Source: Methanomicrobiales archaeon
GTDB lineage: Archaea; Halobacteriota; Methanomicrobia; Methanomicrobiales; Methanoculleaceae
Assembly (NCBI GenBank): GCA_012511245.1
Contig: JAAZGM010000076.1
Location: 1 to 12,877, forward strand
Direction: 5' to 3'
Length of the DNA stretch: 12,877 nucleotides
Numbering within the stretch: the stretch's first letter is position 1; each line of letters starts with the position of its first letter. Of this stretch, positions 7,219-12,877 are shown piece by piece. Below the pieces are notes generated by a model that was not told the DNA's origin, did no database searches, and was given only the letters and a program-made list of their open reading frames with translations. The position numbers and the translations under genes were made by a program.

Positions 7219-7225
7219 CTATAAA
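7219..7225 (-). promoter_or_regulatory. TATA box of the chagasin-like gene
   Basis: TTTATAG on the minus strand lies about 24 bp from the start codon, which places transcription start at or beside the ATG. It overlaps the stop codon of the possible small ORF upstream. Confidence 0.45.
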
Positions 7226-7353
7226 GAGGTTTCGAATCTGTTCAATTGGGTATTCACGCGCAAACCCGCCTGTTGCAAGCGTTCCGGCGTGTCTGTACCA
7301 TCGTTCGTAAAGATGTCGGTAATCACCCGAAATACCATATCCGGGGTGGTCAC
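7219..7353 (-). CDS. Possible 44-aa small protein
   Basis: A short open frame that I do not recognise. It begins with GTG at 7353 and encodes a mostly polar peptide with a plausible amphipathic start (MTTPDMVFRVITDIFTNDGT) followed by DTPERLQQAGLRV. An AT-rich box (7376-7390) lies about 27 bp upstream, which would give a near-leaderless mRNA, as seen for queD and the chagasin gene. No Shine-Dalgarno sequence, no known domain and no Cys or His cluster are seen. It ends in the promoter of the chagasin gene. It could be a real small gene, a gene remnant, or chance. Confidence 0.3.
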   Translation of the reverse strand: MTTPDMVFRVITDIFTNDGTDTPERLQQAGLRVNTQLNRFETSL

Positions 7354-7375
7354 TGCCCGGCAATAGAAAATAATA

Positions 7376-7390
7376 CCATATATACAGTAT
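7376..7390. promoter_or_regulatory. AT-rich box A, possibly divergent
   Basis: The stretch CATATATACAGTATATT is a strong AT island. Read on the plus strand it sits about 27 bp before a predicted start at 7409, followed by GGGGG (7411-7415) and the ATG of the broken lipoprotein gene (7423). Read on the minus strand it is placed about 27 bp before the GTG at 7353. Confidence 0.45.
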
Positions 7391-7422
7391 ATTGCCGTTC
7401 AGAACTATTTGGGGGCATTATT

Positions 7423-7538
7423 ATGCAAACCTCTTCTTAAAAACCGATCTTTCTGGTGCTCCTCGTTGTGCTCGGGTTCTGCCTCATGGCAGCGGGCTGC
7501 ACGTCAGATTCATCCTGCACCTCCCGGCCGCAGGTTAC
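7423..7538 (+). pseudogene. 5' remnant of a lipoprotein gene, stopped at codon 6
   Basis: TATA box, GGGGG ribosome binding site (7 nt spacing) and ATG are all in place, but the frame reads MQTSS then TAA (7438-7440). In the same frame it continues at once as KPIFLVLLVVLGFCLMAAGC, a textbook lipoprotein signal peptide with lipobox AAGC. A single change of AAA to TAA would explain the stop, since a lysine there would complete the charged n-region. After about 13 more residues the sequence becomes antisense to a methyltransferase fragment, so the mature protein is gone. The frame stays open by chance to 7680. A restart at GTG 7456 would lack the charged n-region and is unlikely. The end coordinate marks the approximate junction. 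Confidence 0.6.
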
Positions 7539-7547
7539 CGCCGGGAG
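7521..7547. repeat. 8-bp inverted repeat at the junction of two gene remnants
   Basis: CTCCCGGC (7521-7528) and GCCGGGAG (7540-7547) are perfect reverse complements with an 11-nt spacer. The right arm is within methyltransferase coding sequence (ALPA); the left arm is on the lipoprotein side. It may mark the recombination point, or act as a hairpin. Confidence 0.5.
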
Positions 7548-7697
7548 CGCAAAGAACCCGTCCCCGCACCCGACGTCGACGAAGGTCGAGCCAGGCCTGA
7601 GCCCGATCCCTTCGAGGATGGAGTCGGGGTGCTGCCGGCGCCGCCGGGCGGTCTCATCCGCAGGCACGTCTCTCCTGTGATACTGGTGTTGCACCAT
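7539..7697 (-). pseudogene. N-terminal fragment of a class I SAM-dependent methyltransferase
   Basis: Starting at ATG 7697, the first 53 residues read as the usual beginning of a methyltransferase: HPDSILEGIGLRPGS (23-37), then motif I VDVGCGDGFFALPA (40-53), which binds SAM. Right after that the sequence stops resembling the family; the frame runs on as unrelated residues to 7437. A functional enzyme needs about 120-150 more residues, so this is a remnant. It lies head-on against the broken lipoprotein gene. Upstream there is only a weak GTGA and no clear TATA box. Confidence 0.7.
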
Positions 7698-7753
7698 ATC
7701 CGGTCACGATGGCGGACACCCGTGATGAACCGGCCGTCGTTCTGTGCTGGAAT

Positions 7754-7770
7754 CTGAAAGAAAATTTCAG
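7754..7770 (-). terminator. Hairpin terminator after the DUF1059 gene
   Basis: CTGAAA-GAAAA-TTTCAG is a perfect 6-bp inverted repeat 20 nt after the stop at 7790. On the minus strand its loop and right arm are T-rich, fitting archaeal termination. Confidence 0.45.
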
Positions 7771-7789
7771 GGAGCCGGAATTTCTCCCC

Positions 7790-7966
7790 TCACTTCATCG
7801 CCTTGCGGATCTTCTCCTGCACTTCCGGATGCTCCAGGTTCATCTGATGGGCAGTCTGGACGTGCCCCTCGACCCGCTTCATCAGCTCGTTCTCGTTCTC
7901 GGCCTTCTCCTCGAACTCGCACGCAAGGCCGAGATCCCTGCACCTGAACGTCTTCTGTTCCTGCAT
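7790..7966 (-). CDS. DUF1059 family small protein
   Basis: The 58-aa protein begins MQEQKTFRCRDLGLACEFE and continues with ELMKRVEGHVQTAH, matching the short DUF1059 family of archaea and bacteria (about 55-60 aa). Conserved C9 and C16 and two histidines in the helix (GHVQTAH) could bind metal, which is inference; the family function is not known. The ATG at 7966 is preferred over a longer frame from 8059 because GGTGAGAG stands directly before it and the extension would run through the promoter. A TTTTATAT box at 8001-8008 places the transcription start near 7977, giving a very short leader. It follows the ABC operon but seems to have its own promoter. Confidence 0.85.
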   Translation of the reverse strand: MQEQKTFRCRDLGLACEFEEKAENENELMKRVEGHVQTAHQMNLEHPEVQEKIRKAMK

Positions 7967-8000
7967 CTCTCTCACCGGCCGGGGGTGTATACCGGGGTTG

Positions 8001-8008
8001 ATATAAAA
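8001..8008 (-). promoter_or_regulatory. TATA box of the DUF1059 gene
   Basis: TTTTATAT on the minus strand, about 35-42 bp before the ATG at 7966, with the GGTGA ribosome binding site between. Confidence 0.55.
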
Positions 8009-8077
8009 TTGTATCGTGGCATTTTCCAGCGTAGCCTGTACCGGGAACATCCCCCTCATCCGTGTGTGATCGAGGCG

Positions 8078-8764
8078 TCACATCTTCCTGCACTCCACCA
8101 TATCCCCGATCACCCCGTCCCGGAGGGTGACGACCCGGCAGAAGTATTCCTTGTGCCACTCCTCGTGCGAGACCATCAGGATCGTCTGGTCGAGTTCCTC
8201 GTTTAGCCGTGCAAAGAGGTCGAGGATGCTCTTTGAGGTCTGACTGTCCAGGTTTGCACAGGGTTCATCGGCGAGCAGGATGCTCGGGTTGTTCATGAGC
8301 GCCCGGGCAATCGCGACGCGCTGCTGCTCCCCGCCGGAGAGTTCGCTCTGCCGGTGATCCGTCCGGCCGCCGAGGCCGACCTGCCGGAGGATATCGGCGC
8401 TCCGCTCGATATACTCGTCCTTCGGCGCGCCTCTGACGAGCGACGTTAAGTAGACGTTCTCAAGCGCCGTGAGTTCTCCGATGAGGGCGTAGTCCTGGAA
8501 GACGTAACCGAGCCGATTCAGCCGGAAGAGGGTTCGCTGATGATCGGAGAGGGCCAGGACATCCACCCCGTCGATCGTGACCGAACCGGAGGTGGGACGG
8601 TCGAGGAGGCCGAGGATATGGAGGAGCGTCGACTTGCCGCTGCCGCTTGCCCCCATGATCCCGACAAACTCACCTTTTGCAACCTCAAGCGAGACGCCTG
8701 CAAGGGCATGGACCTCCACCCTCCCCATCGTGTAGACCCGCGTGAGGTTCTCCGCGACGATCAT
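8078..8764 (-). CDS. ABC transporter ATP-binding protein (LolD/MacB type)
   Basis: This subunit powers the FtsX-like permease encoded just upstream. The 228-aa protein has all ABC ATPase motifs: Walker A GASGSGKST (38-46), Q-loop Q90, signature LSGGE (142-146), Walker B ILLADEP (162-168), D-loop NLDS (171-174) and H-loop H200. Residue 169 after Walker B is cysteine (DEPCANLD) where threonine or glycine is usual; this should not affect catalysis. The ATG at 8764 is chosen over a longer frame because GGGGGTGAGGGG stands just before it and MIVAENLTRVY fits the family. It starts 4 nt after the permease stop and is the last gene of the operon. Substrate unknown; related systems act mechanically or export lipoproteins and peptides. 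Confidence 0.95.
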   Translation of the reverse strand: MIVAENLTRVYTMGRVEVHALAGVSLEVAKGEFVGIMGASGSGKSTLLHILGLLDRPTSGSVTIDGVDVLALSDHQRTLFRLNRLGYVFQDYALIGELTALENVYLTSLVRGAPKDEYIERSADILRQVGLGGRTDHRQSELSGGEQQRVAIARALMNNPSILLADEPCANLDSQTSKSILDLFARLNEELDQTILMVSHEEWHKEYFCRVVTLRDGVIGDMVECRKM

Positions 8765-8768
8765 CCCC

Positions 8769-9980
8769 TCACCCCCTGATTGCGGATAGGATGTCCTCCC
8801 GCACGATCTGCCATGCCGGGATGTAGCCCGCCGCCACCGAGACCGCAAAAAGACTTGCAACGCTCTGGAGGACGGCCGATACCTCCACGTCGGGATAGAC
8901 CGGGCCGCCGGGAAAGACGAGCGGGTAAGCGGTCAGGTAGGTCGTCACACCGGCGGTGAGCCCGATCCCGGCGATCGCCCCGACGGTGGTGATGAAGAGC
9001 ACCTGGAGGATATAGGAGTTGATGATGATCTGCTGGCCGATGCCGATCGCCTTCAGGATCCCGATCTGGCGGCGCCGGTTCACGGTGTTGATGAAGATCA
9101 CGATGAAGACCACGACGATCGCGATGATCAGGCTGACGAGCGTCGATATGGTGTTGATGATGTTGAAACTCTGGACCGCCTGATCGACGAACCCTCCCGA
9201 CTTCTCCCGAAACGTCCGGACCTCCTCCTGAACGCCGTAGGAGAGGAGTTCTCTCTTATAGGCATCTTCTCTGCCACTGACCCCGGTCTTCACCAGGATC
9301 ATGGATGCCTGATCGTCGAGGCCGAGCACCCCGCTCATCTCGCGGCCGGTGACGAACGCCGCCGTATCAACGCTGAACGACTGTGTCTCATAGATCCCCT
9401 TCACGCGGTATGTCCGCCTCTCACCGTTCGGATAGGCCACCTCCACCGAATCGCCGACCACGACGCCCTGAAGCGAAGGGAGACCGCCCGCCTCTTCCCC
9501 CTCCCTCCCCGCGAGCGTCGTGCCCATGACGATCGCATCGGTATCGCCGTTTGAGAGGAACTCGCCTGCAATCATCCGATCGGCGATCTTCGTCACCGAC
9601 CGCTCATCCTCGGGCGTTATGCCGTAGAGCGTGCTCGCGGCGATCCGGCCCCGGTAAGAATAGGTCACCCCGGCGGCGATCCGGGGCGACGTACCGACGA
9701 TCCCCGGAATCCGTTCGATCTTCCTCTGGAGGACGGCTACGTCCTCGATGTACTGGCTGCCTTCCCGGGGCTCGACGACCAGGTTTCCGAGGTCGAAGTC
9801 GATCGACTGGGTATCGAAGGTCACGACGACCCCGGATATGATGGAGGGGAGGAAGACCAGGTTCACGAGGATGAGGGCGATGATCATGATGGTGAGGGCA
9901 AGCGTCCCCCTGTTCCCGCGCTGGATTGACTTCCATGCGAGGAACGTAGAGGCTTTGATGCCTGAAAACACCGCACTCAC
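8769..9980 (-). CDS. ABC transporter permease, MacB/FtsX type
   Basis: Integral membrane partner of the ATPase. The 403-aa protein has the MacB-like layout: a first membrane helix (27-49), a large extracellular domain (about 50-270), then three helices (about 275-299, 318-350 with a break, and 368-388). NRRRQIGILKAIG (301-313) is the conserved FtsX cytoplasmic coupling segment, and the tail PAWQIVREDILSAIRG is also typical. The start is GTG at 9980, overlapping the stop of the upstream COG1361 gene (GTGA), with GGAGGG a few nt before it; a second GTG follows at codon 4. With the preceding gene it forms a module common in methanogens: surface protein, permease, ATPase. Confidence 0.94.
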   Translation of the reverse strand: MSAVFSGIKASTFLAWKSIQRGNRGTLALTIMIIALILVNLVFLPSIISGVVVTFDTQSIDFDLGNLVVEPREGSQYIEDVAVLQRKIERIPGIVGTSPRIAAGVTYSYRGRIAASTLYGITPEDERSVTKIADRMIAGEFLSNGDTDAIVMGTTLAGREGEEAGGLPSLQGVVVGDSVEVAYPNGERRTYRVKGIYETQSFSVDTAAFVTGREMSGVLGLDDQASMILVKTGVSGREDAYKRELLSYGVQEEVRTFREKSGGFVDQAVQSFNIINTISTLVSLIIAIVVVFIVIFINTVNRRRQIGILKAIGIGQQIIINSYILQVLFITTVGAIAGIGLTAGVTTYLTAYPLVFPGGPVYPDVEVSAVLQSVASLFAVSVAAGYIPAWQIVREDILSAIRG

Positions 9981-11248
9981 TCTTCCCTCCGGCGCCGGTA
10001 CCGGTAGATCGCGACCGCAGCGGCGACGATGAGGACAGCTGCCGCGACTGCGATCGCCGCGACCGGGCTCTTTCTGGCAACGGCGAGGTGCAGGGGCTGT
10101 CTGACCATATGTTCGCCGTAACCGTCGGTATACCGGATGATGAGGGTGTAGTCGAACTCACCCGCCTCGTCGGCTTCGAGGGAGAAGATGGCGGGTCCGT
10201 CGTTTCCCGGCTCGATCGTCCCGAGGAACGCTTCTTTTGAGCCCGTGAAGGCGAGACCCTCGATCGTCGTCCGGATAGAATCCGCATCCGCCGTCCCGGT
10301 GTTCTCCAGCCGGATCGTCAGATCGACCGTATCCCCGGCGGTGATCCGGGCAGGCTCGGTTCTGATGGAGGCGACACCCATCTCGGCGCTGCCGACGATG
10401 GGGATCCCGATCGTCGCGACCTGCCTCGACGGTGCGAGGTCGGCGCCCCGGTAGTCGACGGTGACGAGGATCGGCACAAGTCCGAGAGGCACGTTTGTAT
10501 CGGTCGCGAAAATCAGGTTCAGGACAGTGTCCTCCCCTGCTCCGAGTTTGGGGATGTAGTAGTTCTCCGGGCTTTGCGGGGCGATCCCGCCGGTGGTTGC
10601 GTTGACAGCGACGGTGATATCGTTTGCACCGGCCTGGCCGTCGTTATGGATGGTCAGCGTGACGTTGAAGGGGTCGCCCGGGTCGACGGATGCCGGGACG
10701 GTTCTCTCCACCCGGAGTGCGGGCCTCTTGATGAGGGCGTATGCGGAGTTGACGTTCACCGGCACGGGATACCGTACCCTGGCCCCGTCCCGTACGCTGA
10801 CCCAGACCTCGGGGTAATAGATCCCTTCCTCTCCCGGTGCGCGAATCCGGAACGTGAGCGGGAAGGATTGGCCGGGACCGATCTCGCCGATATCCTGGAA
10901 ACTGCCGGTCATGACCTCGACATCCGTGCTCATCAGGAGCACGTTCTCGATGTAGGCGTTCTCCTCTGTCTCCGTCGAGGCGTTCACACCTCCGGTGCCG
11001 GGGTCAAACCGGATGTTGAATGGCGAACCCGCGGTTGGCACGGAGGTGCTCGTGAGCACCACGGTGATCGTCCCCTCATCGCCGGGCATCAGGACGGCGG
11101 GGGTGACGGTATAGTTCGAGACGAACACCGATGGGGCGGCCGCCGCTGCCGGGACAAGCAGCAGCATGAGCATGAGTGCGCCGGCAAGACAGTCGAGCGT
11201 ATGCCTCCCCACGCCCTTCCGGGGCGCAGCCGCTGATACCCGGGTCAC
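9977..11248 (-). CDS. COG1361-like exported, membrane-anchored protein
   Basis: The 423-aa protein probably works outside the cell with the ABC permease. It has a signal peptide (about 18-38, ending AAAAA-PS), three beta-sandwich segments of the CARDB/NEW3 kind found in COG1361 proteins (about 40-165, 175-285 and 290-388; e.g. DPGDPFNVTLTIHNDG and TAGDTVDLTIRLENTG), a C-terminal membrane helix (about 394-415) and an Arg-rich tail. The start is GTG at 11248, preceded by GGAGGG and GAGGA; the nearby ATG at 11255 is in another frame. Its stop overlaps the permease start. It is the first gene of the operon. Role as substrate-binding or scaffold subunit is inferred from context. Confidence 0.9.
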   Translation of the reverse strand: MTRVSAAAPRKGVGRHTLDCLAGALMLMLLLVPAAAAAPSVFVSNYTVTPAVLMPGDEGTITVVLTSTSVPTAGSPFNIRFDPGTGGVNASTETEENAYIENVLLMSTDVEVMTGSFQDIGEIGPGQSFPLTFRIRAPGEEGIYYPEVWVSVRDGARVRYPVPVNVNSAYALIKRPALRVERTVPASVDPGDPFNVTLTIHNDGQAGANDITVAVNATTGGIAPQSPENYYIPKLGAGEDTVLNLIFATDTNVPLGLVPILVTVDYRGADLAPSRQVATIGIPIVGSAEMGVASIRTEPARITAGDTVDLTIRLENTGTADADSIRTTIEGLAFTGSKEAFLGTIEPGNDGPAIFSLEADEAGEFDYTLIIRYTDGYGEHMVRQPLHLAVARKSPVAAIAVAAAVLIVAAAVAIYRYRRRREE

Positions 11249-11292
11249 TCCTCATACCCTCCTTTCGAGCTTCGGAGTCCCGGAGTTCACGA

Positions 11293-11302
11293 TGTATATA
11301 TA
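11293..11302 (-). promoter_or_regulatory. TATA-box promoter of the ABC operon
   Basis: TTATATATAC on the minus strand gives a predicted start near 11271, a leader of about 23 nt that still contains the GGAGGG ribosome binding site before the GTG at 11248. Confidence 0.6.
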
Positions 11303-11340
11303 ACCGTTATGCCTGCGGTGGGGCGGGACTGTGATTACCG

Positions 11341-11527
11341 GAAAATATTTTTATTCCCAATGTAATATACCCCATCCGGGATACGGATGAGCCGGTACGG
11401 AACCGGTTGACCGGACGCATACCGGCAGCGGTACCTCCATTCGTGATGCAGCGCTCGATGCCTTTCTCCACGCTCTTACCATACCGTGCTGCTCTCCGTT
11501 CTCATTACCCCATCCACGTCTTTTTTT
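11341..11527 (+). other. Structured non-coding stretch with promoter-like and terminator-like ends
   Basis: No convincing gene lies between 11305 and 11642. Within it, an AT-rich box (AATATTTTTATT, 11344-11355) is followed by inverted repeats: ATCCG-GGATA-CGGAT (11374-11388), then GCCGGTA (11391-11397) pairing with TACCGGC (11420-11426) around an inner CCGG-TTGA-CCGG (11403-11414). The stretch ends in a T7 run (11521-11527). A transcript of about 150 nt starting near 11374 would be possible. A second TATA-like element (TAATATAC, 11363-11370) could serve instead. Whether it is transcribed is unknown. A perfect palindrome CAACCGGTTG (11536-11545) follows. Confidence 0.25.
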
Positions 11528-11642
11528 ATCCCCGCCAACCGGTTGTTCACAATAGGATATCCGGTGCATAGCCCTTCCGGCCATGAGCTGCCTTTATGAC
11601 TCGCCCGAAGTATACTCCGTCCATGCTACGAGGGGGGAAGAT

Positions 11643-11843
11643 ATGGCGCCTGTCCAATGGCTGGTGACGCTGACGTTCAGGGTAACGGTAAGCGGTGTTC
11701 GTTCGAAGGATGACTCGGTGGATGCAGGCTTTGAGCAACTCAAGCACGGGCTCTGCAGTGGAAAGGAACTCCCTATGGAGGCAAGCGTCCGGAGGATCAC
11801 AAACCTCGTCGAGGAGGAGCCGATCTTCGGCATAAAGTGGTGA
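11643..11843 (+). CDS. Unrecognised 66-aa small protein
   Basis: I do not recognise this protein. A run of six G (11632-11637) lies 5 nt before the ATG, and a TTTATG element (11593-11598) is placed about 27 bp before a predicted start near 11622. Codons end in G or C in about 47 of 66 cases, as expected for coding DNA here. The product starts APVQWLVTLTFRVTVSG (a likely beta hairpin or strand), then DSVDAGFEQLKHGLCSGKEL (a likely helix) and EASVRRITNLVEEEP, suggesting a small soluble beta-alpha-beta fold; the acidic C-terminus ends GIKW. It is convergent with pepN. Overlapping minus-strand frames exist but lack start signals. Confidence 0.6.
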   Translation: MAPVQWLVTLTFRVTVSGVRSKDDSVDAGFEQLKHGLCSGKELPMEASVRRITNLVEEEPIFGIKW

Positions 11844-11890
11844 ATGCGGCAGGGGCAAGCCTGCGGGCATTGTGGGGCAGGGGGCGGATC

Positions 11891-11934
11891 TCCGGGGGGG
11901 AAACCACGTCCGTGCTCCGCTGTACCCCCCCGGA
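11891..11934. repeat. Perfect 10-bp GC inverted repeat downstream of pepN
   Basis: TCCGGGGGGG (11891-11900) and CCCCCCCGGA (11925-11934) pair perfectly around a 24-nt loop. It lies in the 203-bp gap between the convergent small ORF and pepN. It may be a transcript end or RNA-processing structure for pepN; no T-run follows on either strand. Confidence 0.5.
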
Positions 11935-12046
11935 ACCATGTGCGGACTTCCTGAAACAATTGTCGCCGATGCCACCCTCCTGCCGCCCGGTTCTTACGAC
12001 AGTCGATCTCAGAGCCCGGGACCGGTTCGCCGCCAGCCTGTACAGG

Positions 12047-12877
12047 TCAGGATGCAGGTTCCCGGAGGGCAGGGATCGCCCCGTGCTCCGCCTCATAGGC
12101 GTGAACGGCCTCCGGGGCGCCGAGGAGGAAGCGGCGGGCGTTGTTGTAGACCGCCGGGTGCGCACCCGGATCGAGGGTGGCGAGGAGATCGGCGAGCACC
12201 GCGACCGCCGGGACCCGGTGGCGAGGCTCCATCCCGTCGATGAACGCAAAGGCATCAAGCGCCCGGACGGTGCTGTACTCGTTGATCGGGGCGAGACGCC
12301 GGAGCACTCCTGCAAGGTAGGCGCGTCCCTCTTCGGTCTCGAGCGACCGCTTCCTGTTCAACGCGAACCGACCATAAAGTGCCCGCTGCTCAGCAGCCTG
12401 CTCGATCGAGAAGGTGGGGGACGACTCGATCCGCTCCAGTATGGGGATGAGATCGCTGCAGTCGCTCGCGGCGACGGCGGCGAGGAAGGATTCCCATGCG
12501 ATGGGACTTTTTGCCGACTCCGTCATGAACGTTTCGAGGATCTCGGGGCGTTCCGGAGCGCTGCTCTCGAGGATCAGCGAGAACGCGGTGAGGCGGTCGG
12601 TTGCGGCCGTTGCTTCGCGGAACTGGCGAAGGAGTAGATGATGAACCTCCGGTGTATCCCGGGTCGCGAGGATCGCAAGACTGGTATTCTTCCTCTGCCG
12701 GTGCCGGATCGCCGCGGCCTCCTCCTCCAGGCTGCCCGGCACCGCGGAGGATGCTTCCGTTGTTCGCCGGTAGACGCGAAGGAGGGTCTCACCGCCCCGT
12801 GCGGCGATGGCGGCGTAGATCGCCTGCCGGGCATCGTGGAGCGCGCGGTAGTGGTGGCGGAACCGCTCGTCCTCGAC
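12047..12877 (-). CDS. pepN: PepN-type M1 aminopeptidase, C-terminal part (cut by window edge)
   Basis: Only the last 276 residues are in the window; the frame is open at the right edge, and the GTG at 12742 is an internal Val codon, not the start. The segment is all-helical and follows the C-terminal ARM-like domain of E. coli PepN in order: RHRQRKNTSLAILA, then a segment like the HEANNMTDALAAL region (RQFREATAATDRLTAF), then SPIAWESFLAAVAASDC, then SIEQAAEQRALYGRFALNRK. In PepN this domain forms the channel to the zinc active site, which lies outside the window. Members remove N-terminal residues from peptides in the cytoplasm. The tail after ARRFLLG is short and ends EPAS. Identification rests on remembered similarity, not on a catalytic motif. 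Confidence 0.75.
   Translation of the reverse strand, partial: VEDERFRHHYRALHDARQAIYAAIAARGGETLLRVYRRTTEASSAVPGSLEEEAAAIRHRQRKNTSLAILATRDTPEVHHLLLRQFREATAATDRLTAFSLILESSAPERPEILETFMTESAKSPIAWESFLAAVAASDCSDLIPILERIESSPTFSIEQAAEQRALYGRFALNRKRSLETEEGRAYLAGVLRRLAPINEYSTVRALDAFAFIDGMEPRHRVPAVAVLADLLATLDPGAHPAVYNNARRFLLGAPEAVHAYEAEHGAIPALREPAS

Noticed and set aside
7456..7680. Plus-strand lipoprotein-like frame with a Pro/Ser/Thr-rich tail
   Set aside because: The tail is the antisense of the methyltransferase motif I region, so it is not a real mature lipoprotein.
11351..11584. Minus-strand open frame of 77 codons in the intergenic stretch
   Set aside because: Composition is unlike a protein, with no start signals; the DNA is better described as structured non-coding.
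11547..11975. Minus-strand open frame of 142 codons
   Set aside because: No ribosome binding site or domain; it overlaps the better supported plus-strand 66-aa gene and the GC hairpin.
1..12877. CRISPR arrays, tRNA or rRNA genes, insertion sequences
   Set aside because: No regular spaced repeats, cloverleaf, rRNA segments or transposase motifs were seen on either strand.

Overview
The window (about 12.9 kb, GC-rich in the genes and AT-rich in the promoters) comes from a methanogenic archaeon, most likely of the Methanomicrobiales and close to Methanoculleus. The evidence is an archaeal release factor aRF1, archaeal-type S12, S7 and EF-2 with a diphthamide histidine site, a complete preQ0 (archaeosine precursor) gene set, archaeal TATA (box A) promoters, and a COG1361-type surface protein in an ABC operon. 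The genus is my inference; no 16S or other taxonomic marker is present.

Left part (1-2542, minus strand): a compact run reads queD > queE > queC > Nudix hydrolase > aRF1 (the last cut by the window edge). queD and queE overlap by 14 nt, queE and queC by 4 nt (ATGA), and queC and the Nudix gene by 4 nt (ATGA), so the first four genes look like one translationally coupled operon. QueD, QueE and QueC turn dihydroneopterin triphosphate into preQ0, which is inserted into tRNA as the precursor of archaeosine. The Nudix gene is the unexpected member. A strong AT-rich promoter sits so close to queD that its mRNA is probably leaderless.

Second part (2543-5990, plus strand): a divergent promoter drives rpsL-rpsG-fusA (S12, S7, EF-2), the core of the archaeal str operon, here without nusA or RNA polymerase genes upstream and without tuf and rpsJ downstream. 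A perfect 12-bp palindrome lies between the rpsL TATA box and its predicted start site.

Third part (6002-7966, mostly minus strand): accessory DNA. It holds an exported, C-terminally anchored surface protein, a lipoprotein of the chagasin (I42) protease-inhibitor family, a possible 44-aa ORF, a plus-strand lipoprotein gene start broken by a stop at codon 6, an inverted fragment of a SAM-dependent methyltransferase joined to it, and a small DUF1059 protein. The lipoprotein/methyltransferase junction is a scar of gene loss or rearrangement, marked by an 8-bp inverted repeat.

Fourth part (8078-11304, minus strand): a three-gene export operon of a COG1361-like membrane-anchored surface protein, a MacB/FtsX-type permease and a LolD/MacB-type ATPase, with its own TATA box.

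Right end (11305-12877): a non-coding stretch with nested inverted repeats and a T7 run (possible small RNA), an unrecognised 66-aa plus-strand gene with a strong ribosome binding site, a perfect 10-bp inverted repeat, and the C-terminal 276 residues of a PepN-type M1 aminopeptidase running off the window.
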